Shown piece after piece: positions 8,579-19,810 of a stretch of 64,000 nt of DNA. Each line of letters starts with the position of its first letter. Position 1 is the first letter of the stretch. A program made the translations under genes and the position numbers. The notes under the pieces are model-generated. The model made no database searches, was not told where the DNA came from, and was given only the letters and a program-made list of their open reading frames with translations. The DNA lies in the NCBI RefSeq assembly GCF_023631325.1, contig NZ_JALQDG010000003.1, positions 744,001 to 808,000 on the forward strand, written 5' to 3'. The DNA comes from Caballeronia sp. INDeC2 (GTDB taxonomy: Bacteria > Pseudomonadota > Gammaproteobacteria > Burkholderiales > Burkholderiaceae).

Positions 8579-9313
8579 ATGATCCAGATCTTCGCCGAAT
8601 ACTGGCGCCCGTTCCTGTACTCCGACGGCATGCGCGCGTCGGGCCTCGTCGTCACGTTATGGCTGCTCGCGGCCTCGATCGCGCTCGGCTTCTGCGCGGC
8701 GGTGCCGCTCGCCTGCGCGCGCGTGTCGCGCAATCGCTGGCTCTCGACGCCCGTGCGCATCTACACCTACGTGTTCCGCGGCACGCCGCTCTACGTGCAA
8801 CTGCTGCTGCTTTACACGGGCATGTACAGCCTGGAATTCGTGCGCACGCAATCCCTGCTCGAAGCGTTCTTTCGCAGCGGCTTCAATTGCGCGATCCTCG
8901 CGTTCGCACTGAACACTTGCGCCTACACGACCGAAATCTTCGCCGGCGCGATCCGCGCGATTCCCCACGGCGAAGTCGAAGCCGCGCGCGCCTACGGCAT
9001 GAGCACGTTCACGATGTATCGCCGCGTGATCCTGCCGTCGGCGCTGCGCCGCGCCTTGCCTTTGTACAGCAACGAAGTGATCCTGATGCTGCACGCGACG
9101 ACCGTCGCTTTCACGGCGACCGTGCCGGACATCCTGAAGGTCGCGCGCGATGCGAATTCCGCCACCTATCAGTCGTTCGAATCGTTCGGCATAGCTGCGC
9201 TCCTGTACGTGGCGATCTCGTTCGCGCTCGTCGCGGCATTCCGGCGCGCGGAACGCCACTGGCTCGCGTATCTGCGGCCGGCGGGCGCGGCGCGTCGAGC
9301 TCGGCGCGCCTGA
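8579..9313 (+). CDS. Basic amino acid ABC transporter permease, HisM-like
   Basis: A 244-residue second permease subunit, paralogous to the preceding gene and pairing with it in the inner membrane. The N-terminus 'YWRPFLYSDG' resembles E. coli HisM, and the EAA loop is 'EVEAARAYGMSTFTMYRRVILP'-like with the conserved ARAYG core. About five TM helices are predicted by hydrophobicity. Gene order permease-permease-ATPase is the usual one for this transporter type. The last residues (RRAR...) are a basic cytoplasmic tail. Confidence 0.9.
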   Translation: MIQIFAEYWRPFLYSDGMRASGLVVTLWLLAASIALGFCAAVPLACARVSRNRWLSTPVRIYTYVFRGTPLYVQLLLLYTGMYSLEFVRTQSLLEAFFRSGFNCAILAFALNTCAYTTEIFAGAIRAIPHGEVEAARAYGMSTFTMYRRVILPSALRRALPLYSNEVILMLHATTVAFTATVPDILKVARDANSATYQSFESFGIAALLYVAISFALVAAFRRAERHWLAYLRPAGAARRARRA

Positions 9314-9367
9314 GCGGTAGAATTCGAACCATTGCATCAGTCCCTGTCATCACCCGAGGAGAAAGCG

Positions 9368-10159
9368 TTGGAGCCAACCGCCAAAGACGTCGCGACCAAG
9401 CTCGTCGCCGAGGACATTCACAAGCGCTACGGCGACAACGAAGTGTTGAAGGGCGTCTCGCTCGCCGCCCGCGCGGGCGATGTCATCAGCATCATCGGCG
9501 CGAGCGGCTCGGGCAAGAGCACGTTCCTGCGCTGCATCAACTTTCTCGAGCGGCCGAACGCGGGGCAAATCATCGTCGACGGTGAAACGGTGCGCACGAA
9601 GGCCGACCGCGCCGGCAATCTCGAAGTCGCGGATCACAAGCAGTTGCAGCGAGTGCGCACCAAGCTCGCGATGGTGTTCCAGCATTTCAATCTCTGGTCG
9701 CACATGACGGCCATCGAGAACGTGATGGAAGCGCCGATCCACGTGCTCGGCGTGTCGAAGAAGGAAGCGGAGGATCGCGCGCGCACGTACCTGGAGAAAG
9801 TGGGCTTGCCGCCGCGCGTCGAGAAGCAGTATCCGTCGCACTTGTCGGGCGGGCAGCAGCAGCGCGTCGCGATTGCCCGCGCGCTCGCGATGCATCCCGA
9901 CGTCATGCTTTTCGACGAACCCACGTCCGCGCTCGATCCCGAACTCGTCGGCGAAGTGCTGAAGGTGATGCAGAAGCTCGCCGAGGAAGGGCGCACGATG
10001 ATCGTCGTCACGCACGAGATGGGCTTCGCGCGCAACGTGTCGAATCACGTGATGTTCCTGCATCAGGGGCGCACGGAAGAAGAGGGCGCACCCGCGGAAG
10101 TGCTGAGCGCGCCCAAGAGCGAGCGTCTGCGCCAGTTCCTGTCGGGCAGCCTGAAATAA
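9368..10159 (+). CDS. Basic amino acid ABC transporter ATP-binding protein, HisP-like
   Basis: A 263-residue cytoplasmic ATPase that powers the transporter. Walker A is 'GASGSGKST', the Q-loop 'VFQHFNLW', the ABC signature 'LSGGQQQR', Walker B 'VMLFDEPT' and the H-loop 'VVTHEMGFA'; all are intact. The start is TTG at 9368, preceded by a strong GAGGAGAAA; E. coli HisP is 257 residues, close to this. An in-frame ATG further up at 9332 would add a non-conserved extension and lacks a binding site. It is followed after one base by the regulator gene, so the two are coupled. Confidence 0.92.
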   Translation: MEPTAKDVATKLVAEDIHKRYGDNEVLKGVSLAARAGDVISIIGASGSGKSTFLRCINFLERPNAGQIIVDGETVRTKADRAGNLEVADHKQLQRVRTKLAMVFQHFNLWSHMTAIENVMEAPIHVLGVSKKEAEDRARTYLEKVGLPPRVEKQYPSHLSGGQQQRVAIARALAMHPDVMLFDEPTSALDPELVGEVLKVMQKLAEEGRTMIVVTHEMGFARNVSNHVMFLHQGRTEEEGAPAEVLSAPKSERLRQFLSGSLK

Positions 10160-10160
10160 C

Positions 10161-11183
10161 GTGGCAGGCGCGCCGCTGCAGGTTGCGATCGTCGCGCTCC
10201 CGCCGATGTCGATGAGCGGCATCGGCCCGATCATCGACAGTCTTTCTCTCGCCAACGAGATCGACGGCCATCGTCTCTACGAATGGCGCGTCTGTTCCTG
10301 GGACGGCCGTCCCGTGCCGCTTTCGGGCGGCGCGCAACTCCCTGCCGATTGCGCATTCAACGACGCGGTGCGCTGCGACTGGCTCATCGTCGTGTCGGAG
10401 CGTTATCAGCAGTTCGCCGATTACCGGCTCTTTCTCGCGAGCCTCGCGCGCGTCGCGCCGCGCACGCCGCTCGTCAGCGGCGTCCATCACGGCGTGTGGT
10501 GGCTCGCGATGGCCGGCCAGCTCGCGCAATATCGCGTCGCGGTGAACTGGGAGACGTATCAGCAATTCACCGAGCAGTTCGAACGCGCGATCGTCACCCA
10601 GCAGATTTTCGAAATCGACCGCGACCGCGCCACGTGCTCCGGCGGCCAGGCGAGCATCGACTTCATGCTCGCAATGATCGCGCGCGATCACGGCCCGGAC
10701 CTCGCGGAGCGCATCGCGGATTCGCTCGGCATCGGCGCCGTGCGCGCGGGCACTGAACGTCAGCGCATTCCGTTCGTCACCGCGCCCGGCGAACGTCATC
10801 CGCGCCTGAACGATGCGCTGCAACTGATGGAAGCGAACATCGAAGATCCGCTCGCCACCGATGAAATCGCGAATCTCGTCGGCATCTCGCGCCGCCAGCT
10901 CGAGCGGCTCTTTCGCCAGTATCTCGGCGCGATGCCCTCGAAGTACTACCTCAACCTGCGGCTGACGAAGGCGCGCACGCAATTGCAGCGCACGAGCAAG
11001 TCGGTGGTGCAGATCAGTCTCGCGTGCGGGTTTTCATCGGCGGCGCATTTTTCCAATGCGTATCGTGACCGCTTCGGCGTGACGCCGCGCGAGGAGCGCC
11101 GCAACTGGATCGAAAAGCAGCGCGGCGGGGCCATCGACGAGCCGCGCGGCGGCGCGCTGATCGAGCCGCCCGGGCTCGCCTGA
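10161..11183 (+). CDS. argR: AraC/GlxA-family regulator, ArgR-type
   Basis: A 340-residue activator with an N-terminal DJ-1/PfpI-like (GATase1-like) domain and a C-terminal AraC double helix-turn-helix at about 240-325. The first recognition helix is in 'IANLVGISRRQLERLFRQYL', and the second HTH ends in 'CGFSSAAHFSNAYRDRFG'. This matches the Pseudomonas ArgR type, which senses arginine and switches on aerobic arginine catabolism, and differs from the hexameric E. coli ArgR. It sits between the transporter and the ast genes, where Pseudomonas also places argR in its arginine uptake operon. Start is GTG one base after hisP. Assignment to ArgR rests on domain type plus context. Confidence 0.85.
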   Translation: MAGAPLQVAIVALPPMSMSGIGPIIDSLSLANEIDGHRLYEWRVCSWDGRPVPLSGGAQLPADCAFNDAVRCDWLIVVSERYQQFADYRLFLASLARVAPRTPLVSGVHHGVWWLAMAGQLAQYRVAVNWETYQQFTEQFERAIVTQQIFEIDRDRATCSGGQASIDFMLAMIARDHGPDLAERIADSLGIGAVRAGTERQRIPFVTAPGERHPRLNDALQLMEANIEDPLATDEIANLVGISRRQLERLFRQYLGAMPSKYYLNLRLTKARTQLQRTSKSVVQISLACGFSSAAHFSNAYRDRFGVTPREERRNWIEKQRGGAIDEPRGGALIEPPGLA

Positions 11184-11209
11184 AGGCTGCGAAAAACCCC
11201 ATCGAAGCA

Positions 11210-11225
11210 TGTCGCGAACGCGCAA
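11210..11225 (+). promoter_or_regulatory. Candidate ArgR half-site upstream of astC
   Basis: TGTCGC (11210-11215), eight bases, then AA (11224-11225), a full match to the half-site consensus I recall for AraC-type ArgR of Pseudomonas (TGTCGC-N8-AA). It lies 79 bp before the astC start in the 105-bp gap. The second half-site expected five bases on is not recognisable, so this is tentative. Confidence 0.35.
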
Positions 11226-11288
11226 GACGGAACGCGCGCGATTGCCTAATATCGAAGCTGATTGCAAGAACCTGACGAGGAGTGACTC

Positions 11289-12515
11289 ATGACCGACATC
11301 AAAGTGAATCGCGGTACGTTCGACGAAGTAATGGTTCCGGTATTTGCCCCGGCCAATTTCGTGCCCGACCGGGGCCGCGGCTCGCGCGTCTGGGACACCG
11401 AAGGCCGCGATTATGTCGATTTCGCCGGCGGCATCGCGGTGACGGCGCTGGGCCACGGTCATCCCGAGTTACTGAAAGTGCTGCACGAGCAGGGCGAAAA
11501 GCTCTGGCATATCGGCAACGGCTACACCAACGCGCCGGTGTTGCGCCTCGCAAAACGCCTGACCGATCTGACCTTCGCCGATCGCGCGTTCTTCGCGAAC
11601 TCGGGCGCGGAAGCGAACGAAGCGGCGCTCAAGCTCGCGCGCCGTTATGCGATCGACAATCACGGCGACGACAAGATCGAGATCGTCTCGTTCACGCAGT
11701 CGTTCCACGGCCGCACATTCTTCACGGTGAGCGTCGGCGGCCAGCCGAAGTACGCCGAAGGCTTCGGCCCGCAGCCGCAGGGCATCCGTCATCTGCCGTA
11801 CAACGATCTGCCGAAGGCGCTCGAAGCCATCGGCCCGAAGACGTGCGCGGTGGTCGTCGAACCGGTGCAGGGCGAAGGCGGCGTGCTGCCCGCCGATCCC
11901 GCCTTCCTGAAGGGCCTGCGCGAAGCGTGCGACAAGCACGGCGCGCTGCTCATTTTCGATGAAGTACAGACCGGCGTCGGGCGCACGGGCACCTTCTACG
12001 CGTACATGCAGTACGGCGTGACGCCCGACATCCTCACGAGCGCGAAGGCGCTGGGCAACGGTTTCCCGATCGGCGTGATGCTGACGACCAACCAGATCGC
12101 CGCGCATTTCAAGGTCGGCGTCCACGGCACGACCTATGGCGGCAATCCGCTGGGCGCGTCGATCGCGGAGAAGGTCGTCGAGCTCATCAGCGATCCGAAG
12201 CTGCTCGAAGGCGTGAACGAGCGCAGCCGCGCGATCAAGGCGCATCTGGAGCGTCTGAATGAGCGCTTCGGCATGTTCAAGGAAATCCGCGGACGCGGTC
12301 TGTTGATCGGCGTGGAACTGAACGACGCCTACAAGGACCGCGCGAAGGACGTGCTCAACGCGGCGGCGGCGAACGGCGTCATCATGCTGATCGCCGGGCC
12401 GAACGTGCTGCGCTTCGCACCGTCGCTCATCATGCCGATGGGCGATCTCGACGAAGGCTTCGCGCGCATCGGCAAGGCGATCGAGCAGGTCGCCGGCGCC
12501 GCCGCCGTCAAGTGA
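11289..12515 (+). CDS. astC: Succinylornithine / acetylornithine aminotransferase
   Basis: A 408-residue PLP-dependent class III aminotransferase. It converts N-succinylornithine plus 2-oxoglutarate to succinylglutamate semialdehyde and glutamate, step 3 of the arginine succinyltransferase (AST) pathway; family members also act on acetylornithine. '[17 protein letters not shown]' binds the cofactor phosphate, '[13 protein letters not shown]' holds the PLP-contacting Asp, and '[12 protein letters not shown]' contains the Schiff-base lysine. GAGGAG precedes the ATG. It is the first catabolic gene, 105 bp after argR, and is followed by aruF after 13 bp. Confidence 0.93.
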   Translation: MTDIKVNRGTFDEVMVPVFAPANFVPDRGRGSRVWDTEGRDYVDFAGGIAVTALGHGHPELLKVLHEQGEKLWHIGNGYTNAPVLRLAKRLTDLTFADRAFFANSGAEANEAALKLARRYAIDNHGDDKIEIVSFTQSFHGRTFFTVSVGGQPKYAEGFGPQPQGIRHLPYNDLPKALEAIGPKTCAVVVEPVQGEGGVLPADPAFLKGLREACDKHGALLIFDEVQTGVGRTGTFYAYMQYGVTPDILTSAKALGNGFPIGVMLTTNQIAAHFKVGVHGTTYGGNPLGASIAEKVVELISDPKLLEGVNERSRAIKAHLERLNERFGMFKEIRGRGLLIGVELNDAYKDRAKDVLNAAAANGVIMLIAGPNVLRFAPSLIMPMGDLDEGFARIGKAIEQVAGAAAVK

Positions 12516-12528
12516 TGAACAGGACCCG

Positions 12529-13578
12529 ATGATGCTATTCGTCCGTCCCGCAAGACTCTCCGATCTCGACGAGCTCGAACGGATGGCGCGCGCAGCGCTC
12601 CCCGTGCTGCACTCGCTGCCGCGCGACCGGCGCGCGCTCGACACGCGCGTCGCGCTGTCGGAAGACTCGTTTCGCGCCGAAGTCGAATTTCCCGGGGAGG
12701 AGTTCTATCTCTTCGTGCTCGAAGATGCGCAAACGGGCCGGCTGCTCGGCACGTCGAGCATCGTCGCATCGGCGGGCTATTCCGAGCCGTTCTACACGTT
12801 TCGCAACGACGCGCTGATCCACGCGTCGCGCGAGCTCAAGGTGAACCGCAAGATTCACGCGCTCACGATGTCGCATGAACTGACGGGCAAGAGCCGTCTG
12901 ACGGGTTTCTACATCGATCCGTCGCTGCGCAACGAAGCGAACGAAGCGGCGGCGCATCTCTTGTCGCGTGCGCGCATGATCTACATCGCCGCGAACCGCA
13001 AGCGCTTTTCGAGCGAAGTCTTTTCGCTGATGCTCGGCGTCACCGATGACACCGGCGCGTCGCCGTTCTGGGATGCGGTCGGTCGCAAGTTCTTCGGCCG
13101 CGACTTCGAGCAGGTGGAATCGGAATCGGGCGGACGCAGCCGCACGTTCATCGCGGAAGTGATGCCGAGCTATCCGCTCTATGTGCCTTTGCTGCCCGGC
13201 GAAGCGCAGCGCGTGCTCGGCGAGCCGAACGAAGGCACGCTGCTCGCCTACGACATCCATCTCGAAGAAGGCTTCGAGCCGGATCGTTTCGTCGATATCT
13301 TCGATGCGGGCCCGGTGCTCACGATCGCCGTCGACAAGAGCGCATCGGCGAGTTCGAGCGAACTGCGCACCGTGCGCGACGGTGCGTCCGAAAACGGCGC
13401 GCCGTATATCGTCGCGGCGGGCGGCGCGCATGAGTTCCGCTGCATCGTCGCCGGACTCGCGGGCACGCGCGCCGACGGCGCTGCATTGACCGCCGCCGCG
13501 CGCGAGGCGCTCGGCGTGGAGGACAAGGACACGGTGCGTTGCGTGCCGTTGCATCAGGCATCGGGAGAATTGCAATGA
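12529..13578 (+). CDS. aruF: Arginine N-succinyltransferase, alpha subunit
   Basis: A 349-residue alpha subunit of the heteromeric arginine/ornithine N-succinyltransferase, which transfers succinyl from succinyl-CoA to the alpha-amino group of arginine (AST step 1). The protein has a GNAT-like N-terminal half ('FVRPARLSDLDELERMAR') and the family block 'FYIDPSLRNEANEAAAHLLS'. Near the C-terminus is the family's 'DIFDAGPVL'. It is paralogous to the next gene. Enterobacteria have a single AstA, whereas pseudomonads and Burkholderia have this split pair. The last four bases overlap the start of aruG (ATGA). Confidence 0.92.
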   Translation: MMLFVRPARLSDLDELERMARAALPVLHSLPRDRRALDTRVALSEDSFRAEVEFPGEEFYLFVLEDAQTGRLLGTSSIVASAGYSEPFYTFRNDALIHASRELKVNRKIHALTMSHELTGKSRLTGFYIDPSLRNEANEAAAHLLSRARMIYIAANRKRFSSEVFSLMLGVTDDTGASPFWDAVGRKFFGRDFEQVESESGGRSRTFIAEVMPSYPLYVPLLPGEAQRVLGEPNEGTLLAYDIHLEEGFEPDRFVDIFDAGPVLTIAVDKSASASSSELRTVRDGASENGAPYIVAAGGAHEFRCIVAGLAGTRADGAALTAAAREALGVEDKDTVRCVPLHQASGELQ

Positions 13579-14606
13579 TCGTCGTGCGTTGCACGCAGCC
13601 GGGCGATGTCGATGCGCTCGTCGCGCTCGCCCAGGAAACGGGTCCGGGACTCACCACGTTCAAGCCGGATCGCGATGCGCTCGCGGCACGCGTCGAACGC
13701 GCGCGCCGCACGCTCGAGGGTGAAGCGCAGGCCTTCGAAGCGGGCTATTTCTTCGTGATGGAAGACACCGCGACGGGCGATGTCGCGGGCGTATGCGGCA
13801 TCGAAACGGAGGTCGGGCTGGAGCAGCCGTTCTACAACTATCGCGTGTCGACGGTCGTGCATGCGAGCAAGGACATGGGCGTCTGGACGCGCATGTCGCT
13901 GCTCAACATCTCGCACGATCTGACGGGTTATGCGGAAGTGTGCTCGCTGTTTCTGAGTCCGCGTTTCCGGACGGCCGGTGTCGGCGGCCTGCTGTCGCGC
14001 TCGCGCTTCATGTTCATCGCGCAGTTCACGGATCGTTTTCCGCAGCGCCTGTGCGCGGAATTGCGCGGCCATTTCGATGAAAACGGCGAGTCGCCGTTCT
14101 GGAACGCGGTCGGCTCGCATTTCTATCAGATCGATTTCAACGAAGCGGATTACCTGAGCTCGCATGGCAAGAAGTCGTTCGTCGCCGAGCTGATGCCGCG
14201 CTATCCCGTGTATCTCGACCTGCTGCCCGATGCCGCGCAACGCGCGGTCGGCGTCACGCATAGAGACACGGCGCCCGCGCGCAAGATGCTCGAAGCGGAA
14301 GGGCTGCGTTATGAGAATCACGTCGATATCTTCGATGCGGGCCCGGTGCTCGAATGCCATACGACGGACTTGCGCACCGTGCGCGAAAGCGTGATCGCGA
14401 ATGTGCGCATCGGCGAAAAAACGCAGACCGACAGCGACGCGAAGAGCCTCGTATCGAACACGCTGCTCGAAGACTTCCGCTGCGGCGCGACGGCGGGCGC
14501 GGTCGAAAACGGCGCGTTCCTGCTGACGGCGGAAGAAGCCGCCGCATTGCGCGTGAAGGAAGGCGACCAAGTGCGCGTGTTGACGTCCCGGCCGCGCGCG
14601 AAGTGA
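13575..14606 (+). CDS. aruG: Arginine N-succinyltransferase, beta subunit
   Basis: A 343-residue beta subunit of the same AST step-1 enzyme. It keeps the acetyl-CoA/succinyl-CoA-type loop 'FLSPRFRTAGVGGLLSRSRF', which is altered in the alpha subunit, so beta probably carries the catalytic site (inference). 'LCAELRGHFDENGESPFWNAVG' and the C-terminal 'HVDIFDAGPVLEC' are typical AstA signatures. The ATG at 13575 overlaps the aruF stop as ATGA, supporting equimolar synthesis. The 36 additional in-frame bases upstream lie within aruF and are not counted. Confidence 0.93.
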   Translation: MIVVRCTQPGDVDALVALAQETGPGLTTFKPDRDALAARVERARRTLEGEAQAFEAGYFFVMEDTATGDVAGVCGIETEVGLEQPFYNYRVSTVVHASKDMGVWTRMSLLNISHDLTGYAEVCSLFLSPRFRTAGVGGLLSRSRFMFIAQFTDRFPQRLCAELRGHFDENGESPFWNAVGSHFYQIDFNEADYLSSHGKKSFVAELMPRYPVYLDLLPDAAQRAVGVTHRDTAPARKMLEAEGLRYENHVDIFDAGPVLECHTTDLRTVRESVIANVRIGEKTQTDSDAKSLVSNTLLEDFRCGATAGAVENGAFLLTAEEAAALRVKEGDQVRVLTSRPRAK

Positions 14607-16091
<1,485 letters not shown>

Positions 16092-16106
16092 GTACGGGAA
16101 ATGACC

Positions 16107-17456
16107 ATGCAGGCATCGAAAGCATACGAGGCGAACTTCGACGGGCTGGTCGGCCCGACGCACAACTACGCGGGACTTTCGTTCGGCAACGTCGCGTCGC
16201 GCAGCAACGAGAAGTCGGTGGCGAATCCGAAGGCCGCCGCGAAACAGGGCTTGCGCAAGATGAAGCGGCTCGCCGATCTCGGTTTTCAGCAGGGCGTGCT
16301 GCCGCCGCTGGAACGCCCGTCGATCAGGCTTCTGCGCGATGTCGGCTTTTCCGGCGACGACGCCACCGTGATCGCCCGCGCGGCGCGTGAAGCGCCCGAA
16401 CTGCTCGCCGCGGCAAGCTCGGCATCGGCGATGTGGACCGCGAACGCCGCGACCGTGAGCCCATCGGCGGACACGGAGGACGGCCGCGTGCATTTCACGC
16501 CCGCGAATCTCGCGGCCAAGCTGCATCGCGCGATCGAGCATGGAGAAACGCGGCGTTCGCTCGGCGCGATCTTCGCCGACGAATCGCGCTTTCGCATTCA
16601 TCGCGCGCTGCCCGGCACGCCCGCGCTCGGCGACGAAGGTGCGGCGAACCATACGCGCTTCGCGCGCGAGTACGGGGAGAAGGGCGTCGAGTTCTTCGTG
16701 TATGGACGCAGCGAGTTCGGGCGGGGTCCGCAGCCGCAACGCTATCCCGCGCGTCAGACGCTCGAAGCGAGCCGCGCGGTTGCGCGTTTGCATGGCTTAT
16801 CCAGCGATGCAACCGTGTTCGCGCAGCAATCGCCGGACGTGATCGACGCGGGCGTGTTCCACAACGACGTGATCGCGGTCGGCAATCGCACGACGCTCTT
16901 TTGCCACGAGCGCGCGTTCGTCGATCAGCACAAGGTCTACGACGAACTACGCGCGAAGCTCGAAGCGCTCGGCACGCCGTTCAGCGCGCTCGAAGTGCCG
17001 GAAAGCGAAGTGAGCGTGGAAGACGCGGTCTCGTCGTATCTATTCAACAGCCAGTTGCTCTCGGGCGCGGATGGCCGGCAGTTGCTGATCGTGCCGCAGG
17101 AGTGCCGCGAAAATGCGCGCGTGGCGGCTTATCTCGATTCGCTCGCATCGCGCAAGACGCCCATCGACGAAGTGCTCGTCTTCGATTTGCGCGAGAGCAT
17201 GAAGAACGGCGGCGGCCCGGCGTGTCTGCGGCTGCGCGTCGTGCTCGACGATGCCGAACGCGCCGCGGTCAATGCGCGCGTATGGATGAACGACGCGCTC
17301 TTCACGCAACTCGATGCGTGGATCGACCGACACTATCGCGACCGTCTCGCGCCCGCCGATCTCGCCGATCCGAAGCTGCTCGCCGAATCGCGCGCGGCGC
17401 TCGACGAGCTGACGACCATCCTCGGACTCGGTGCCGTCTATGACTTCCAGCGCTGA
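16107..17456 (+). CDS. astB: N-succinylarginine dihydrolase
   Basis: A 449-residue enzyme of the guanidino-group-modifying fold. It hydrolyses N-succinylarginine to succinylornithine, two ammonia and CO2, AST step 2. The N-terminal '[19 protein letters not shown]' is the AstB signature. '[10 protein letters not shown]' supplies the catalytic histidine, and '[12 protein letters not shown]' supplies the C-terminal nucleophilic cysteine. ATG at 16107 is preferred over 16101 because GGGAA (16096-16100) directly abuts the earlier codon but is correctly spaced from this one. The end overlaps astE by 17 bp. Confidence 0.93.
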   Translation: MQASKAYEANFDGLVGPTHNYAGLSFGNVASRSNEKSVANPKAAAKQGLRKMKRLADLGFQQGVLPPLERPSIRLLRDVGFSGDDATVIARAAREAPELLAAASSASAMWTANAATVSPSADTEDGRVHFTPANLAAKLHRAIEHGETRRSLGAIFADESRFRIHRALPGTPALGDEGAANHTRFAREYGEKGVEFFVYGRSEFGRGPQPQRYPARQTLEASRAVARLHGLSSDATVFAQQSPDVIDAGVFHNDVIAVGNRTTLFCHERAFVDQHKVYDELRAKLEALGTPFSALEVPESEVSVEDAVSSYLFNSQLLSGADGRQLLIVPQECRENARVAAYLDSLASRKTPIDEVLVFDLRESMKNGGGPACLRLRVVLDDAERAAVNARVWMNDALFTQLDAWIDRHYRDRLAPADLADPKLLAESRAALDELTTILGLGAVYDFQR

Positions 17457-18456
17457 TTCGGCCTTGCTCGAAGACTTCCTTGCTTTCACGCTCGAAGGCA
17501 AGCGTTGTGCCGCCAACGCAGGAACCGCGGCTTCCGGCGTTCGCTGGACATGGCAGGGCGAAGGCGTGTTGCTGCTCGAACCCGCGCAGGCGCCGGCGCA
17601 TAGCGTGCTCGTATCGGCGGGCATTCATGGCGATGAAACCGCGCCCATCGAAATGCTGTCTTCGCTCGTCGCCGATATCGCGAATGGCCGGGCATCGCTC
17701 GCCGCGCGCGTGCTCGTCGTGCTCGGCAACATCGGCGCGATGCGCGCGGGCGATCGTTATATCGACGACGATCTCAATCGCCTCTTCAGCGGCCGGCATG
17801 CGCGGTTCGAGACGAGCCGCGAAGCTCCGCGCGCCGACGAACTCGAACGCGCCGCGCTGAACTTCTTCGCTGGCGCCGCGCATCCGAAGTGGCACATCGA
17901 TATGCATACGGCGATCCGAGCATCGGTGTTCGAGCAGTTCGCGTTGTTGCCGCACACGGGCGCGCCGCTCGCCCGCGCAATGTTCGATTGGCTGCGCGAT
18001 GCGCGTCTGCAAGCCGTGCTTCTGCATCGCGAGAAGGGCAATACGTTCACGCATTTCACGGCCGAACAAGCGGGCGCGCTCGCGTGCACGCTGGAACTGG
18101 GCAAGGTGCGGCCGTTCGGCCAGAACGATCTCGCGCGCTTCGCGGCGTCGGATGCGGCATTGCGCCGCCTGATCGCGGGCGAGGCGACGACGGAACATGC
18201 GCCGTTGCGCGTGTTCACGGTCGTCGCGCAGATCGACAAGCAAAGCGAGCACTTCGTGCTGAACGTCGCGAGCGATGTGCCGAACTTCACCGCTTTCGCC
18301 GCGGGCACCGAGCTCGCGCGCGATGGCGATTATCGCTATCGCGTGTCGCACGATGAAGAGCGCATCGTGTTTCCGAATCCGAAGGTCAAGCCGGGCTTGC
18401 GCGCCGGACTGATGGTCGTCGATACGACCGATTCGACGCTCGCTTCTCTCGATTGA
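17440..18456 (+). CDS. astE: Succinylglutamate desuccinylase
   Basis: A 338-residue zinc hydrolase of the M14/aspartoacylase type. It cleaves N-succinylglutamate to glutamate and succinate, the last AST step. Zinc ligands are visible in '[11 protein letters not shown]' (His, Glu) and 'HIDMHTAIR' (second His). An acidic catalytic Glu lies in '[14 protein letters not shown]'. The ATG at 17440 overlaps the astB coding end, which suggests coupling. It completes a full pathway in this one cluster. Confidence 0.93.
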   Translation: MTSSADSALLEDFLAFTLEGKRCAANAGTAASGVRWTWQGEGVLLLEPAQAPAHSVLVSAGIHGDETAPIEMLSSLVADIANGRASLAARVLVVLGNIGAMRAGDRYIDDDLNRLFSGRHARFETSREAPRADELERAALNFFAGAAHPKWHIDMHTAIRASVFEQFALLPHTGAPLARAMFDWLRDARLQAVLLHREKGNTFTHFTAEQAGALACTLELGKVRPFGQNDLARFAASDAALRRLIAGEATTEHAPLRVFTVVAQIDKQSEHFVLNVASDVPNFTAFAAGTELARDGDYRYRVSHDEERIVFPNPKVKPGLRAGLMVVDTTDSTLASLD

Positions 18457-18597
18457 GTCGATCGCTTCCCAAGTTCGCGCGCTACAATCGCGCCCGGTGT
18501 CGGGTGCGAGTGGGGAATTTAATGCCGCAATGTTTCAGCGGATGTGCGAAGCCGCATCACGACGCCTGTATCGAACCGCAATGGAAGGAGATGAAAG

Positions 18598-19413
18598 TTG
18601 AAAAAATCGCATCTGATCGGTCGCAAGCTCGCCGCGTTCGCCTTGCTGGGGGCGACTATCGCCACGGGCGCCGCATCGTTGAACGCTCACGCGGCCGATG
18701 ACATGAAGCAACTGCGTTTCGGCGTCGAAGCGTCTTACGCGCCGTTCGAATCGAAGTCGCCGAGCGGCGAACTGATGGGCTTCGACATCGACATCGGCAA
18801 CGCGGTGTGCGCGAAGCTGAAGATGAAGTGCGTATGGGTCGAGAACTCGTTCGACGGCCTCATTCCCGCGTTGCAGGCGCGCAAGTTCGACGGCATCAAT
18901 TCGGACATGACGATCACCGACAAGCGCAAGGCCGCCATCGACTTCACGGACCCGATCTATACGATCCCCAATCAGCTGATCGCGAAGAAGGGCAGCGCGA
19001 TCCAGCCGAGCGTCGATGGTCTGAAGGGCAAGCGCGTGGGCGTGCTGCAAGGCTCTATCCAGGAGACGTACGCGAAGGCGAAGTGGGCGCCGGCGGGCAT
19101 CGATGTCGAGTCGTATCAGGCGCAGGACCAGATCTATGCGGATCTGGCGTCGGGCCGTCTGGATGCGGCGTTCCAGGATGCCGAAGCGGCGTCGAAGGGC
19201 TTTCTGAAGCAGCCGCAGGGCGCGGGCTTCGCATTCGCGGGACAGGCCGTGTCGGATGACAAGCTGCTGGGTTCCGGCGTGGGCTTTGGCGTGCGCAAGA
19301 ACGACAAGGCGCTGAAGGAAGCGCTCAATCGCGCGTTGAAGGAATTGAAGGAAGATGGGACGATCGATCGCTTCGCCGCGAAGTATTTCGATGTGAAGGT
19401 GGTGTCGAAGTAA
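18598..19413 (+). CDS. Periplasmic lysine/arginine/ornithine-binding protein (HisJ/ArgT-like)
   Basis: A 271-residue solute-binding protein of bacterial family 3. A signal peptide spans about residues 1-33 with cleavage after 'LNAHA'. The mature part opens with 'LRFGVEASYAPFESKSPSG' and 'MGFDIDIGNAV', and the family signature is clear throughout ('DFTDPIYTIPNQLI'). It should capture basic amino acids for the permeases at the head of the cluster, ten genes away. Start is TTG at 18598, backed by a very strong AAGGAG seven bases upstream; the ATG at 18591 is out of frame. The 141-bp gap before it may hold its own promoter. Confidence 0.92.
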   Translation: MKKSHLIGRKLAAFALLGATIATGAASLNAHAADDMKQLRFGVEASYAPFESKSPSGELMGFDIDIGNAVCAKLKMKCVWVENSFDGLIPALQARKFDGINSDMTITDKRKAAIDFTDPIYTIPNQLIAKKGSAIQPSVDGLKGKRVGVLQGSIQETYAKAKWAPAGIDVESYQAQDQIYADLASGRLDAAFQDAEAASKGFLKQPQGAGFAFAGQAVSDDKLLGSGVGFGVRKNDKALKEALNRALKELKEDGTIDRFAAKYFDVKVVSK

Positions 19414-19439
19414 GGCGGCGTCGCGATGCTGGATGTGAG

Positions 19440-19475
19440 AAGCCCGCTCGGCGAAAACCGGAGCGGGCTTTTTAT
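19440..19475 (+). terminator. Terminator of the arginine cluster
   Basis: AAGCCCGCTC (19440-19449) pairs with GAGCGGGCTT (19461-19470), followed by a short T run, 27 bp after the binding-protein stop. Confidence 0.85.
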
Positions 19476-19488
19476 TCGTCTGGCTGCC

Positions 19489-19810
19489 TCAAGAGCACAC
19501 GCACATCACCGACAGGTAATCAGCCGGTTCTTCGCGTTCGATTGTCCCTTCTGCGACTTCGACCATCACTTCGGCGAGACCGTCTTCGATTTCAAGTGTC
19601 GAGGACAGGTCGTAGCCCTGGACGCTCAAATATGTCAGGGCACAGACCGGAGCCGTGCGTTTGTTTCCGTTGTTGAAAACGCGGCCCCGAGCAATGGCTA
19701 CCGCATACATCCGCAATGCCGAAGACGTCGTCGAGTCCGGCGTAGTGAGCATGATTCTCGACACGGGCGAGCACGGCCTCGACGGCATCGCGAATGGCTC
19801 GGCGAATCGC
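19489..19810 (-). pseudogene. Doc-family (Fic) toxin remnant, 5'-truncated and frameshifted
   Basis: Two reading frames together encode a death-on-curing toxin. The upstream frame gives 'AIRDAVEAVLARVENHAHY' and 'DDVFGIA'. The downstream frame gives 'MYAVAIARGRVFNNGNKRTA' and a normal Doc C-terminus. The Fic core is FNNGNKRTA; the His before it in active HPFxDGNKR cores is replaced here by Arg ('GRVFNNGNKR'). Removing one G from the GCGG around 19712 restores a single frame. The 5' part is missing: upstream in the first frame is the TGA that also ends the adaptor gene, and no start codon or antitoxin (Phd) gene is seen. It is therefore non-functional as read. Confidence 0.72.
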
